This document shows positions 33,604-44,183 of a stretch of 64,000 nt of DNA, piece after piece. The position numbers and the translations under genes were made by a program. Location of the stretch: positions 558,001-622,000 of the forward strand of contig JARBJD010000004.1 of assembly GCA_033064195.1 (NCBI GenBank), in the 5' to 3' direction. This stretch comes from Blattamonas nauphoetae (lineage: Eukaryota; Preaxostyla; Oxymonadida). Every line of letters starts with the position of its first letter. The first letter of the stretch is position 1. Below the pieces are notes generated by a model, which searched no databases, was not told the origin of the DNA, and saw only the letters and a program-made list of their open reading frames with translations.

Positions 33604-35510
33604 GTAACAAGAAGTTGTGAAACAAGGAAATTGAAATGAAATAATCGTTGAAAAGGAAGAGCCAACACTAACCAACGAATAGTGAGACAATCCATGAATG
33701 AAGAGGAAACTTGTGAAGGATGGTGTGGCGAGTATCGAGAGACTGTCGAAGAATGATCTTCACTGATTCCCATCCTTCTCGATTGTTCGTGTTCCGTTCG
33801 TGCAACATCGTGATTGTGTCAAAACAACTTGAATCGACATGTGGGATTGTGAAGTCGAGACATGACATGAGAATGGGAAGATGATGAGCAGAGAACTAAC
33901 AACTGTGAGTGTTGATGGGAGGAAGGAATTGATCCTGACACAGCGGGGAAGAACAAGACAAAATGCTTCGGAGGGGTGTCGGTATCATCAAAATGTGCAT
34001 GTGTCAGATAGCTGTGCGCAGGGATCCAAAAATTCAAATCGTACATCTCATCTATTTCATCATGTTCTATTCAACATTCTGTCATTCTTGAGTTGTTTAG
34101 AAGCTGTTTTTAAACAAGATAACAATTTCAAGAGATACGTGTGTTGAAATAATCACAAGAAAAACAAACATCAAAATGTAAGCTTAATAAAGATAGAGGA
34201 AGGATAGATGACTGAAAACATCATCATCTGGTACATTAAAGTAGACAACGGTGAGATAGCTCGTTGAATGGACGGTACTCAGTTCTCTAGCCAATCTTGA
34301 CAATTGATGTTCTGTCACTCCTGCTTCCGGTTCTTGGGTCTTGCCAAATTGATGAAAGGTTAGATCGTCGGTGTTTTGCGAATTGAAATTAATGTTGAAG
34401 GAAAACAAGTTACAAAAATGAGATAGGAGAAACAAGGGACATTATTTGAAGTGAAAGCTGTTGTGAGGTCTGAATGTTGTGATGATCGGAGTGAATTATG
34501 GGTTCGCTAGGAGCTGTTCTCACCAACGATAGCTGAACAACGATCACCAAATCATTGATTCAACTAGAGAAGTTTAGAACTGCAGTTTTATTGAATAGTG
34601 AAAAACTGAAATGGAGTTGAATAAATGTGTTGTCTGATCGCACCCTTTATTCCTTGTTGCAAGACTTAAGAACCGGAAGTCGGAGTGACAGTTGTTTTTT
34701 GAACCCTTTCCAAAGCAACAGTGATCTTGACAGAGAAGAATGATTTTGTACGAAACTAAGATCTGGATGAGCCAGTTCACTTCAGCTGACAATGCAGAAT
34801 CCATCGTCGAGCAGCAAGTTCGTGACTGTAACTGCATCGGCAGGTGTCGCGAATATGTTCGGAGATGAAACACTAAACAACCTATCTTGTCCAACAGTTT
34901 CGGGTGTTCGAACCAATGAGAGCGATGATAAGAGCGGAGTGCTGGGAGATGGAGAATTGGATGGCCAACTGCATTGGACAGTCTTAAAGGAATATTGAGG
35001 AAAAATTGAATCGAAATGTTGATAGAGACATACCATTGATGAAAGTGTACTATTGGGAGGAATGGTGAATGGATAGGAAGAAAGATATTGATATGATCAG
35101 ACCCATATCACCAAAACTCCAATTTTCACTTGACAACATGATGATGTTCTGATTGACTCTTTTTCAATGAAAAAGCCTTCCGTCAACGATTTAAGTGTTT
35201 TGAATGAACAAGAATGAGTTTGTGCACAACTGACAAATTGACAAATCGAGACCAAATTGAAAAACAAATTGAAAATGGGGCCAATTTGGTTTTTTCAATC
35301 CCTGGCTGTGCGACGTCTTCAACGGTTGTGAATAACGCGATTGTGAGGCTGTTAGCGGCATTGTTTGGGAGTGTGGCGGGAGGAGATCGTGCTCCAGTCG
35401 GTCTCGTTTTGTCGGATCTGTTGAGCTTGGATGAACCAATCAGGTCAGAAACGTCGAAGAGCGTGAATGAACTCAGAGAACGAGTCATATGTGCTGGTTC
35501 TTGAATGTTT
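33604..35510. other. No confident gene
   Basis: 33640-33845 shares DNA with 16780-17110. A 96-codon plus-strand ORF at 35214-35504 has a real ATG and no low-complexity bias, but the opposite strand is also open and neither shows a known domain. The rest is AT-rich. Confidence 0.3.
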
Positions 35511-35561
35511 CTATTCCCGTTCTGGAAGGCTCAAGCTCGGTAGGTTGTTTCATCCGCTCAC
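35511..35561 (-). pseudogene. Tail remnant of an SPFLNW-family gene
   Basis: Minus-strand reads VSG, stop, NNLPSLSLPERE, stop. It aligns with the family's last residues (IEWNNLLGMNLPEEE), with TGA where the Trp codon TGG is expected. No further family sequence precedes it. Confidence 0.55.
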
Positions 35562-35820
35562 AAAGACGTGTCGTCACCAACGAGACAGCTGAAGCGATCA
35601 GAAGCGCATGTCGACCACGCTGGAACTTGACTCGCAACGATCAGTCAAACCAAGTTGAGTGAATGAGGAGCGAGATGCGATAACGAAGATGGCACGAAGA
35701 TGAGAAGTAGGACAGGGGCGAGAAGGGGAAGGAGGAGGAAGGTGAGAATCGAGTGATTAGATTGGGAGGACAGAACCAAAGTGGAGACGTCTCAGACGAT
35801 GCACCGATATCTGTTTTCAG

Positions 35821-36450
35821 TCAATGGTGTGTGGCCTGATACTGAAGGAGTGGAGAAGTAACGAGACGACGATGAACACATGTCCAGCTGTCAGTAACAG
35901 AAATTGAGATTGACCAGTCGACGATTTTCATGAGATATGTGTGGATATCTGCTGCTTTCGTAAAAGGGAGAGACAGTGGATTGAGAGTTATGATGTTTTG
36001 AAGGATCAGATCAGCTTGGACAAGGGCAAGTCGACTTTTAGCGGAACACCAGAAAAGCAGATTGTCGAGCATCTTCATTGCTGCTGTGGTGATTGACTGA
36101 TTGACAGAAGATAAGAGAATCCCAAAGTATTGCATGAATGCAGTCACGGAATCATCAGAATTCGATGCAAATCTGTAGAAAAAAGCGTCAGATGTGGCTT
36201 GGGATTTCGGGTTAACGGATTCGAGAAGTTTCACCGCTTTCGCTTCCAATGTGTTATCAAGGGCAGGCTGCAACTTCAATGTGGCAACGAGAGACCGAAG
36301 TACAACTGCCTTTTCCGATTCAGATTCGGTTTGATTATCGTTCCAATTCAGGAAAGGTGAGCAATCCCTTGAAAATGGTAACTGAGAGGAGGACGAATCA
36401 GAGGGTCTTATGTTGGAGGAGGTGGCTCTTTTCAGGTCAATCTCGGTCAT
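35821..36450 (-). pseudogene. SPFLNW-family gene, C-terminal part missing (copy E)
   Basis: ATG 36450 (MTEIDLKRATSS) fits the conserved upstream block. Family blocks CSPFLNWNDNQ, VVLRSLVATLKLQPAL, FWCSAKSRLALVQADL and LNPLSLPFTKAADI are present. Family homology stops near 35910 and the frame ends at 35821, so the blocks from AVHET to the tail are gone. Confidence 0.75.
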
Positions 36451-36471
36451 TCTTGTGAAGTCAACAAAAAA

Positions 36472-36487
36472 ATCTTCGTTATGGGTC
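36472..36487 (-). promoter_or_regulatory. Conserved upstream block, copy E
   Basis: Minus strand TGACCCATAACGAAGAT, 21 bases before ATG 36450; the last four bases differ from the other copies. Confidence 0.65.
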
Positions 36488-36787
36488 AGATTCATGAATG
36501 GGTGAAACAATGAGTGTGAGATGAAGATGGTATCCAAAAGGAAGAAGGAAACATCATATCATGGTGTGTGAGGTAAACGATAATTAAAAACGAAGTTTTG
36601 ACAGAGAACGAGCAATTGATGCGAAGATGCCGTTTCAAAGGACGACACAAAGGTGTGCTGGTGTGGTTCGAGCCCAGTTTGTGTGCATGTGATGGTTTCG
36701 CTCTGTGGAAGGATACAAGAAGACTCCTGTCAGACTGACGAAAAAGCACCTTATCAATGCATACGACGATGTGTCCATCAAAGTCAG

Positions 36788-36994
36788 TCAACTCGTTCCT
36801 GCTCCACAACGAGTGTCGTGGTCTTCCCATTTCATCGTTTCGTCACGAATGCAACACCCACTCCCCTCAATCTGTGCAACTCCATCAAGTCGCAGTTCGA
36901 TCGTGTCGTCGATGCCTTCCACTCTCAGCCTCCCAAGATGCGGTGTCTGAGATGGGACATGTGCTACGATGAGAAGTGTTTCGATTCTGCTCAT
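36788..36994 (-). pseudogene. Possible C-terminal scrap of an SPFLNW-family gene
   Basis: A minus-strand frame reads LRVEGIDDTIELRLD, close to the family block LRMEGIEDVIEDKL, then diverges. No other family block is next to it. Confidence 0.4.
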
Positions 36995-37009
36995 TGCTGT
37001 CCATCGTCT

Positions 37010-37250
37010 TCATCAGGCCCGACTGTCTTCCAAACAGTGAGTGGTTTGGGGAGAGGCAGAGGGGTGTGGGAGGGTGTGGGTGGTGAGGGGAGGCAGAGGG
37101 GAGAGGGAGGGTATGGGTGGTGAGGGAGAGGCAGAGGGGAGTGGGAGGGTGTGCGTGGCGAGGGAGAGGCAGAGTGGAGTGGGAGGGTGTGGGTGGTGAG
37201 GGAGAGGCAGAGGGGAGTGGGAGGGTGTGGGTGGTGAGGGGAGGCAGATG
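37010..37250. repeat. 38-bp minisatellite, short array
   Basis: About six units of GTGGGAGGGTGTGGGTGGTG followed by AGGGAGAGGCAGAGGGGA. The same 38-bp unit forms the longer array at 40970-41640. All three minus-strand frames are open because the unit lacks stop codons. Confidence 0.9.
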
Positions 37251-37379
37251 GCTGAGATCGAAGAGGATAAAGCACTCAAATGGATTTCGGGCGAGATGGG
37301 AGTGACATCGTTGGATCAATGTCACTGGAGCTGCTGTGTGGCTTCCCACGCCAGTTCACCCAGCAAATCGCCAGACCGA

Positions 37380-37570
37380 CCATCCACACACAAAGCAAAA
37401 TCCACAATCCAACGAAGAAAATGAAGATGAGGGTGTGTGTTGAGTGTGGTGGAGAGTGTTCGAGTCAGTCGTGATCAGACCGAGAATCCTTCGTCATTGG
37501 TCAATCACTCTTCAGATCAGGAGAGTGAGAGAGTGGTGGTGAAATCGGGAGAAACGAAGGGTGTTGTTTG
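37380..37570. repeat. Duplicated segment beside the minisatellite
   Basis: Matches 41860-42040: AAATCCACAATCCAACGAAG, GGTCAATCACTCTTCA (GGCCAATCACTCTTCA in the other copy) and GAGAGTGAGAGAGTGGTG occur in the same order. So array plus flank plus helical-repeat 3' end is a repeated composite. Confidence 0.7.
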
Positions 37571-37888
37571 GTTGGAGGATTTGCGTGTGAAGTCCTTCGG
37601 AATGCTTGTTTTGCGATGATTCCAACAGATCTGTTGGTTTGGGTCTGATTCTGGTGCAAGATGGATGTTGTTTGGCATGTTCGACTCAATCGAATGGAGA
37701 CCCACGTGTGTTCTGAAATCTCTTTCCATCTCGTAGTGCCCACTCAGACTGCAGACACGACGATGGCGAGAGTGGCGGCGAAGGAGAAGGTGAGTGCGGT
37801 GGCCATCGAGGGAGACTGAAGAGAGAGAGTCCGAATCGACCCGGCAGATGAAACCATGAGGTGATGCCAGAGCCGTCAAAGACCACAC

Positions 37889-37903
37889 ACAAACAGTGTT
37901 TGT
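37889..37903. repeat. 15-bp palindrome in 3' flank of copy F
   Basis: ACAAACA, central G, TGTTTGT, about 55-70 bases beyond the stop of copy F. Same core as at 15543-15563 and 62368-62382. Confidence 0.7.
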
Positions 37904-37956
37904 TGTCCTAAAGCAGCCAGAAACAGGTCGAATCGTTCGCTGGATCTTGTCTGTTT

Positions 37957-39031
37957 CTATTCCTGTTCCGGAACGTTCATGCCCTGCAATTTGGTCCATC
38001 TGATCGTTCTGACAACTATATCTCTTCCGTATGGTTGGTTTTTGTCGTTTCGCAGCTTTTCGTCAAACACATCTTCGATGCCCTCCATTCTCAAACACCG
38101 AAAGATTGCTGTCCCTGATCGACGGATATCTCTGCTTTTTATGCTCCATTCCCGCTGGGTATCGACCACGAAAAAGATATAAGTGTAGATTGAGCTATCA
38201 GCTTCGAAGAATGTGAGACAACTCGGGATCGTGAGAATGATTGGCATAGGAAGAACAATATCCATCATTGGTTGATAGTATGGAGATTTTTCGAGGATTC
38301 CTGCGAGAAGAGCGAGAAAATACTTGGATTGCTCTCCATCAACGACCGAAAAGCGGTTGGCGCATAAATGCCAAATATAATTCTCCGAAGGAACGAGAAC
38401 TTGCTTCAAAACCGTCTCGTGAACAGCTTGTTCTTCAACGTAATTTTCAATTTTGAGTTGTGAGAGACCATTCGAAGATAGCAACCAGAATGAGCTGGAA
38501 ATGACACGAATGAGACAGTTGTGAATATCGAGTGCTTCTGCAAAGAAAAGAGACAGTGGATTGAGAGTGGCGATGATTTGAGGGATCAGATCAACTTTGA
38601 TGAGGGCAAGTTGTGGTTTTGCCGAACACCATTCGATCAGAGTTCCCAGCATCTTCATTGATGCTGTGGTGATGACATTGCTGGGCGAGGAAATGAGCAT
38701 CACAACGGAGTGTACGAAGTCCATCAAAGATTCACCAGAGAAGGATCCAAGACTGCTGAGAAAAGAATCCACTGAATAACTATCACCCTTCACTACATAT
38801 TCGAGACATTTCGCGGCTTTCGCTTCCAGGTATTCATCAAGTACAGGCTGGAATTGCAAAGTGGCAACAAGAGATCGAAAGACAACGGTCTTTTCGTGTT
38901 CTGATTCAAAATGATCTTCGTTCCAATGCAGGAAAGGGGAGCAGTCTATTGAGAATATGAAAATGAGAGGAGGGCAAACCAGAGCATGTCTTCTCAAGAG
39001 ATGAATCCATAATAGTGTCTGATGTGGTCAT
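37957..39031 (-). pseudogene. SPFLNW-family gene, near-identical duplicate of copy B (copy F)
   Basis: Same 346-codon frame as copy B at an offset of 20,839 bases, with the same extra base near the N-terminus (about 38968) that separates ATG 39031 from the main frame. The C-terminus differs: here RNDKNQPYGRDIVVRTIRW and the tail NVPEQE, like copy A, against RNDKKSDVGQFILDQLLKL in copy B. The shared frameshift predates the duplication or was spread by conversion. Confidence 0.75.
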
Positions 39032-39052
39032 TCGGATTGAGAGGGATGATTG

Positions 39053-39069
39053 ACACTCGTTATGGGGCA
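39053..39069 (-). promoter_or_regulatory. Conserved upstream block, copy F
   Basis: Identical to the copy B block, 21 bases before ATG 39031. Confidence 0.7.
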
Positions 39070-39202
39070 GACAAACAAGAGGAATTAACGACTCTGAGAT
39101 GAAAAGAAAAAGAAGAAAATCAAGAGAGTGTTCAAGGATCATTGAAATGCATAGTTTTCATCGAAGTTGGATGTTGTCGTCCGTCTGAGCTGAAACGATG
39201 AA

Positions 39203-39556
39203 GTGGTGGTCAGACAGAGCAGACTGCCACTCCTCATTCCCATCACCGCTTTCCCCAACTCAGATGGAGCGGAATGCGGGCGAGAATCACATTACTGCCA
39301 GTCACTCCGCGACTCGATGGACCATCTGTTGAACGTGGAGAGTGATGAGGAAGTGTTGCAGTGTGCGTTGGAGCTGAATCTTGTTTTGATGGGAGATTTT
39401 GTGTTTGGAGAGGAAGACGATGTGGAATTTTGTGGATATGTGACAGGTGGGCAACAAGCAGGTCTGGTTGTGTCTTCGCTGGTGCTTGATGTTTTTATTC
39501 CTCTTCCGGAAGGTTCATGCCCAGCAGATTGTTCCATTCGATCGAGAAGGCAATAA
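39203..39556 (+). pseudogene. Beta-helix gene scrap, open copy
   Basis: A 117-codon plus-strand frame with ECGRESHYCQSLRDSMDHLL and VFGEEDDVEFCGYVTGG, resembling a module start of the beta-helix family. It overlaps the 3' end of copy G on the other strand. No signal peptide or further module, so it is likely a fragment rather than a gene. Confidence 0.45.
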
Positions 39557-40566
39557 TAGCTCGTCCATTGAATATTTTGACGTTGTTCTGCAACTTGTCC
39601 TCCATCACATCTTCGAAGCCCTCCATTCTCAACATTCGATGGATTTTCTTTCCAATCTGTCGCACTTCTCCGCCTTTCTTTTTCCATTCCTGCTGGGCAC
39701 CCTCGAGATAAGACATAACAGGATAGATTGAGAAATCAGTCTCGAAGAATGAGAGACAACTTGGAATCGTGAGAAAGACGGGCATATATAAGACGAATTC
39801 CATTGTCGGTTGATGATATGGACATATCCGGAGGATTTGGGCAAGTAAAACCATGAATTCTGAAGATTGGTATCCATCGATGATCGAAAAGCGGTGCACG
39901 CATACATGCCATATATAATTCTTGGATGGTACCAGAACTTGCTGGAAAATTGTCTCGTGAACAGCTTGTTGTGCATCGTGATCTTCAATTCCGAGAAGTG
40001 TGAGAACAGCTGGAGTTAGGAGCCTGACTGAATCTCGGATGACGTTCATGATGTTGATGTGGATATCGACTGCTTCTGTGAAGGAAAGAGACTGTGGATT
40101 GAGAGTGTTGATGATTTGAGGGATCAGATCAGCTTTGACGAGGGCAAGTCGGATTTGTGCTGAACAGCGAAAGAACACGTTTTCGAGAATTTCCATTACG
40201 GCTGCGGTGATGTTCAGATTTGGTGTGGAAAGGAGAACTACAATGGACTGGATGAAGTCTGTCAATGAATTCTTAGCGAATGATGCAAAGTGGCTGAGAA
40301 GAGCTTCGGTTGAATCTTCATCCTCCGGATCCAGAGATGTCAGAAATTTCACGGCTCTCTCTTCCAGAGAGTCGTCAAGAGCAGGCTGCAACTTCATTGT
40401 GGCAACAAGAGATCGAAAGATCACTCCCCATTCGGCTTCACTTTCAAGTTCTTCTTCGTTCCAATTCAAGAAAGGAGAACAGTCGTCAGATGATGAGAAG
40501 CTGTGCGACGGCAAGTCAGAGTGTGCTGTACCTGAGGAGAGGTCTGTTTTCATGATGTTCGTCATA
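39495..40566 (-). CDS. SPFLNW-family helical-repeat protein, intact (copy G)
   Basis: An uninterrupted frame of about 356 codons from ATG 40566 (MTNIMKTDLSS). It carries all family blocks: CSPFLNWNEEELESE, VIFRSLVATMKLQPAL, FIQSIVVLLS, FRCSAQIRLALVKADL, LNPQSLSFTEAVDI, AVHETIFQQVLVPSKNY, RFSIIDGYQSSEF, RICPYHQPTMEFVL, LTIPSCLSFFE, RMEGFEDVMEDKL and the tail NNLLGMNLPEEE. It appears wholly helical, with no signal peptide, membrane segment or catalytic motif, so I infer a cytosolic armadillo-like protein of unknown role. Together with copy K it is the best candidate for a working gene. Confidence 0.8.
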
Positions 40567-40590
40567 ATTCTGTCGGAACCCGGATCCAAT

Positions 40591-40606
40591 CACTCGTTAA
40601 GGGTCA
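40591..40606 (-). promoter_or_regulatory. Conserved upstream block, copy G
   Basis: Minus strand TGACCCTTAACGAGTGA, 24 bases before ATG 40566; slightly diverged. Confidence 0.6.
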
Positions 40607-40672
40607 GAAGAACAAAGACAGAAATCACGAGATTGAGATGAAAATGGTGTCCAAAATGAACAAAAAAAGCAA

Positions 40673-40790
40673 CTAACCGATATTCAGATGGTTTGTTCAT
40701 GCCGAGCAGGTTGTTCCATCCGATCGATTCTCTAACAAAGGATGTCCTGAACAATCCGTCTTTGTCAATGTTTGTGTGCTCGTACCATGT
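40673..40790 (-). pseudogene. Tail remnant of an SPFLNW-family gene
   Basis: Minus-strand reads DKDGLFRTSFVRESIGW then NNLLGMNKPSEYRL and a stop at 40673, the family's C-terminal tail. Nothing further of the family is recognisable before it. Confidence 0.6.
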
Positions 40791-40969
40791 CCATCAATCC
40801 CATTTCATTCGTTCTGTTCACACAATCCACCTCTCCCGCAATCTCGTCGTCGGCTGTCGATAGTCAAGTTGTGGCTCGTCCTCATTCAGAGTGAGGTGAT
40901 GATCGTCGGGCGCGTTGTCGGCGAGTCCATCAAATCGGAGCAGCACGTTCGATCGATTGTGACGGTGTG

Positions 40970-41640
40970 GGTGGTGAGGGGAGAGGCAGAGTGGAGTGGG
41001 AGGGTGTGGGTGGTGAGGGAGAGGCAGAGTGGAGTGGGAGGGCGTGGGTGGTGAGGGAGAGGCAGAGGGGAGTGGGAGGGTGTGGGTGGTGAGGGAGAGG
41101 TAGAGGGGAGTGGGAGGGTGAGGGTGGTGAGGGAGAGGCAGAGTGGAGTGGGAGGGTGTGGGTGGTGAGGGAGAGGCAGAGGGGAGTGGGAGGGTGTGCG
41201 TGGCGAGGGAGAGGCAGAGGGGAGTGGGAGGGTGTGCGTGGCGAGGGAGAGGCAGAGGGGAGTGGGAGGGTGTGGGTGGTGAGGGAGAGACAGAGGTGAG
41301 TGGGAGGGTGTGCGTGGCGAGGGAGAGGCAGAGGGGAGTGGGAGGGTGTGCGTGGCGAGGGAGAGGCAGAGGGGAGAGGGAGGGTGTCAGTGGTGAGGGA
41401 GAGGCAGAGGGGAGTGGGAGGGTGTGCGTGGTGAGGGAGAGGCAGAGGAGAGTGGGATGGTGTGGGTGATGAGGGAGAGGCAGAGGGGAGTGGGAGGGTG
41501 TGCGTGGCGAGGGAGAGGCAGAGTGGAGTGGGAGGGTGTGGGTGGTGAGGGAGAGACAGAGGGGAGTGGGAGGGTGTGCGTTGCGAGGGAGAGGCAGAGG
41601 GGAGTAGGAGGGCGTGGGTGATGAGGGAGAGGCAGAGGGG
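40970..41640. repeat. 38-bp minisatellite, long array
   Basis: About 17-18 units of the same 38-bp sequence as at 37010-37250, alternating between GTGTGGGTGGTGAGG and GTGTGCGTGGCGAGG variants. Because 38 is not a multiple of three, every frame cycles through the same 38-residue Pro/Ser/Leu peptide; I do not consider it coding. Confidence 0.9.
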
Positions 41641-41850
41641 AATGGCATTCTTGTCCGACAGCTCGAACAACGATCTTCTGGACACGCTGACTTTTGGACC
41701 CAACATGGCTACGTTTGGGCGAGATCTGTTTGTGGTTGCAGAGTCGTTGGTGAAGAGTGTGTCGATTGAGCGCTTCTTCTGCAAGCTGCATCCACCTGGA
41801 TTTGATCGCTCGAATGCTTTGTTTGACTCGGACCGCGCAGTCAGTGGCTA
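41641..41850 (+). pseudogene. Beta-helix gene scrap after the minisatellite
   Basis: Plus-strand reads LLDTLTFGPNMATFGRDLFV and VVAESLVKSVSIERFF, like the FGxN..G.D.FV segment found between modules of oxymonad beta-helix proteins (from memory). It ends at a stop after about 70 codons. Fragment only. Confidence 0.4.
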
Positions 41851-42112
41851 GACGACGCAAACGTAAATCAAAATCCACAATCCAACGAAGAAAAAGAAGA
41901 TCAGGGTCAGTGTCCAGTGTGGAGAGTGTTGGAGTGTGTGGTTTATCATCCTGAGAAGCGTTTGTGATTGGCCAATCACTCTTCAAATCAAGAGAGTGAG
42001 AGAGTGGTGTTGATATCGTGGGAAAACGAGGAAGAGTGATGGGAGACGGGCGAGAATGGAGAGCGGATGGCGAATATTGGTTCGAGTCTTTGTTTGTTCT
42101 TGTCTGATTCTA

Positions 42113-43306
42113 TCAATACCCTGAAATGTTCATGCCCAGTAGGTTGTTCCATTTGATCGAGTAGCCAACATCATTTCTTCCGCTCACTTCGCCTTTGTCG
42201 TTTAGCAGCCTTTGCTCAATCGCATCTTCGATGCCCTCCATTCTCACCGTTCGATGCACTTTCTTCCACACATGTCGATCATTTATAGTTTATTGCTTGA
42301 GTTGAACCGATCCGATGAAGAAAATGAAGTGAGAAAATGGAAAATGAGGAAAATCGATACTCCTAATTAGGAAACGGATCAGACCCTCAGTTTCGTGAGG
42401 TCTGATCCATGATCACACCTTATACAGGAATCTACAGACCTACTCAGATCCCTGATCATGTTTCATTGTTTGGTTCAATTCTCGCTGCGAACCGGTCATA
42501 TAATACAGACAATTCCAGATCGAGATCTCAGTTTCGAAGAATGTGAAACAACTCGGGATCGTGAGAAATATGGGCATGTTCAGGACGAAATACATTGTGG
42601 GTTGATAGTATGGAGATATTCGGGTGAGCCAAGCAAGAAGAGTCATGAATTCTGAAGATTGATCTCCATCGAGGATCGAAAAGCGGTTCACGCATAAATG
42701 CCAAATATAATTCTCCGAAGGAACGAGAACTTGCTGAAAAACCGTCTCGCGAACAGCTTGTTGGTCATCACGATCATCAATTCTGAGTCGTGTGAGATAA
42801 TACGGATGTGCGAGCCAGAGAGAGTGGCTGACGATTTCCAAGAGATGGGTGTGGATATCGAATGCGTCTGCAAAAGAAAGTGACAGAGGATTGAGAATGG
42901 TGATGATTTGAGGGAGTAGATCAGCTTTGACGAGGGCAAGTCGGACTTGTTCTGACCACCAGAAGATCAGATTTCTGAGTATCTTCATTGATGATTTGAT
43001 GATGGCTTGACTGGCAGAAGAAAGGAGAACAACAATGGACTGTACGAAGTTGGTCAAATAATCATCAGAGAGCAATGCAAGGCTGCTGAGAAAAGCATCT
43101 GCTGATTCACGACTGTACGGAACCACAGATTCGAGAAATTTCACGGCATTATCCTCCAAAGAGTCATCGAGAGCAGGCTGAATCTTCAAAGTAGCAACAA
43201 GAGATCGAAAGACAATTGCCTTTTTATATCCAGATTCACGTCGTCCATCCCTCCAATTCAGGAAAGGAGTACAGCCTACAGAATGTGACAAATAGCGTGA
43301 AGACAA
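42113..43306 (-). pseudogene. SPFLNW-family gene split by a 177-bp insertion (copy H)
   Basis: From CTPFLNWRDGR the frame runs through IVFRSLVATLKIQPAL, FVQSIVVLLSSASQAI, LNPLSLSFADAFDI, RISPYYQPTMYFVL and LTIPSCFTFFE to SQRELNQTMKHD, where foreign DNA (42283-42459) interrupts it. Family sequence resumes as RHVWKKVHRTVRMEGIEDAI and ends in NNLLGMNISGY with stop at 42113-42115. A TAA (43319-43321) also lies in frame before PSSPLSSRYLSHSVG, and the upstream block of other copies is missing. Confidence 0.75.
42283..42459. mobile_element. Short non-autonomous insertion with 6-bp target duplication
   Basis: The insert is bordered by GATCAT at 42277-42282 and again at 42454-42459, as expected of a target-site duplication. 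Reading across one GATCAT joins KHD to RHVWKK in frame with the family alignment. The insert is AT-rich, without coding capacity, and contains a strong hairpin at about 42390-42423 (GGATCAGACC...GGTCTGATCC, one bulged C, loop GTTTCG). No clear terminal inverted repeats, so the class is open. Confidence 0.65.
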
Positions 43307-43439
43307 AGGAGAGCTTGGTTAACCTGTTGAGGAAGAGGCACGAGTGGACTTTCTGGGCCAAAGGTGATCGAGGTGTGTTGTGACATTGTAGTTCATCGAG
43401 GCTATTCTCTCGTAATAAATTGTCGAATATGGATGTGAA

Positions 43440-43690
43440 CACGTTTTATTTTCAAAATGTTGAGAATACTGTCGAGATCGTCTCAGAGAATGTCACGATC
43501 ATTCGATCGTGTTTGATGAGGTCGATCGGCGAACTATATCACTTCATCTTTACGCTTTCTTGATTCATTTCAACTTTATGTCTCGTATTTTCTTACAATT
43601 TTTCAAAACATAGCGATTGATCATGATGTATCGTGAAGTGACAATCTACTGCAGTTCTCCCTTCAAGACACCAATTTTTGGGAAGTGAAC
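43440..43690. other. AT-rich spacer
   Basis: No gene seen between copy H and the tRNA-like element. Confidence 0.4.
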
Positions 43691-43776
43691 GTGCGGCGCG
43701 TTTGGCCTAGCGGTAGCCAACCCCTCTGTCGACTGTTGTGCTCGGGGTTCGACTCCCGCCGAGCACAACTTTTTTG
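43691..43776 (+). tRNA. tRNA-like RNA polymerase III element, probably degenerate
   Basis: TGGCCTAGCGG (43703-43713) fits the A box and GGTTCGACTCC (43746-43756) fits the B box perfectly; the 5' GTGC pairs with the 3' GCAC; TTTTTT at 43770-43775 fits a terminator. The length of about 76 bases suits a tRNA. However, the D stem and anticodon arm do not fold cleanly and an 11-bp hairpin GTTGTGCTCGG/CCGAGCACAAC dominates, so no isotype is assigned. It may be a tRNA relic or a SINE head. Confidence 0.4.
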
Positions 43777-44183
43777 CCACTACTTAGAGTTTTTTGGCCC
43801 AGAAAGTCCACCCTTGCCGAGGAAGATTTCTTCTTGTATAAAGCAGTCATTCTTTCTGACTCTTTCTCATATCGCTCGTTATGGGCGTTATCTGTCAGCG
43901 TGACCCCTTTCAAAACATTGTCACTTCACTCTTTCACAATCCCATTCACATTCAAATCGAAAAAATCCAATACTCAATCTTCCATAGAACCCCACGCCTG
44001 CTTCTTTTGAAACACCCACGAGTCTTGAGAGGAATTCGTAAAGCAGAAGTTGAAACATTCTATTCGATAAAAGAAGGTCCTAACAAGCCTAGACAAACAG
44101 AACTGTGGAAAGTACTTTGACAAATAAAACGAAACCGACACGAAGTGTTCCCAGTTTCCGTTGGATGTGATAATGCACAAGAG
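43777..44183. other. Spacer downstream of the TMEM151-like gene
   Basis: No supported gene. GGCCCAGAAAGTCCAC at about 43797-43812 also occurs on the minus strand at about 43356-43371, near the 5' end of copy H. Confidence 0.35.

Noticed and set aside
35214-35504. 96-codon plus-strand ORF with real ATG
   Set aside because: The opposite strand is equally open, and no domain, repeat or conserved neighbour supports it, so it is only mentioned in the surrounding stretch.
40818-41986. Several 199-284-codon minus-strand Pro/Leu frames
   Set aside because: All three frames give the same cyclic peptide because the 38-bp unit has no stop codon.
42283-42459. Intron in copy H instead of an insertion
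   Set aside because: The GATCAT duplication and exact in-frame junction fit an insertion; no GT-AG pair gives the same junction.
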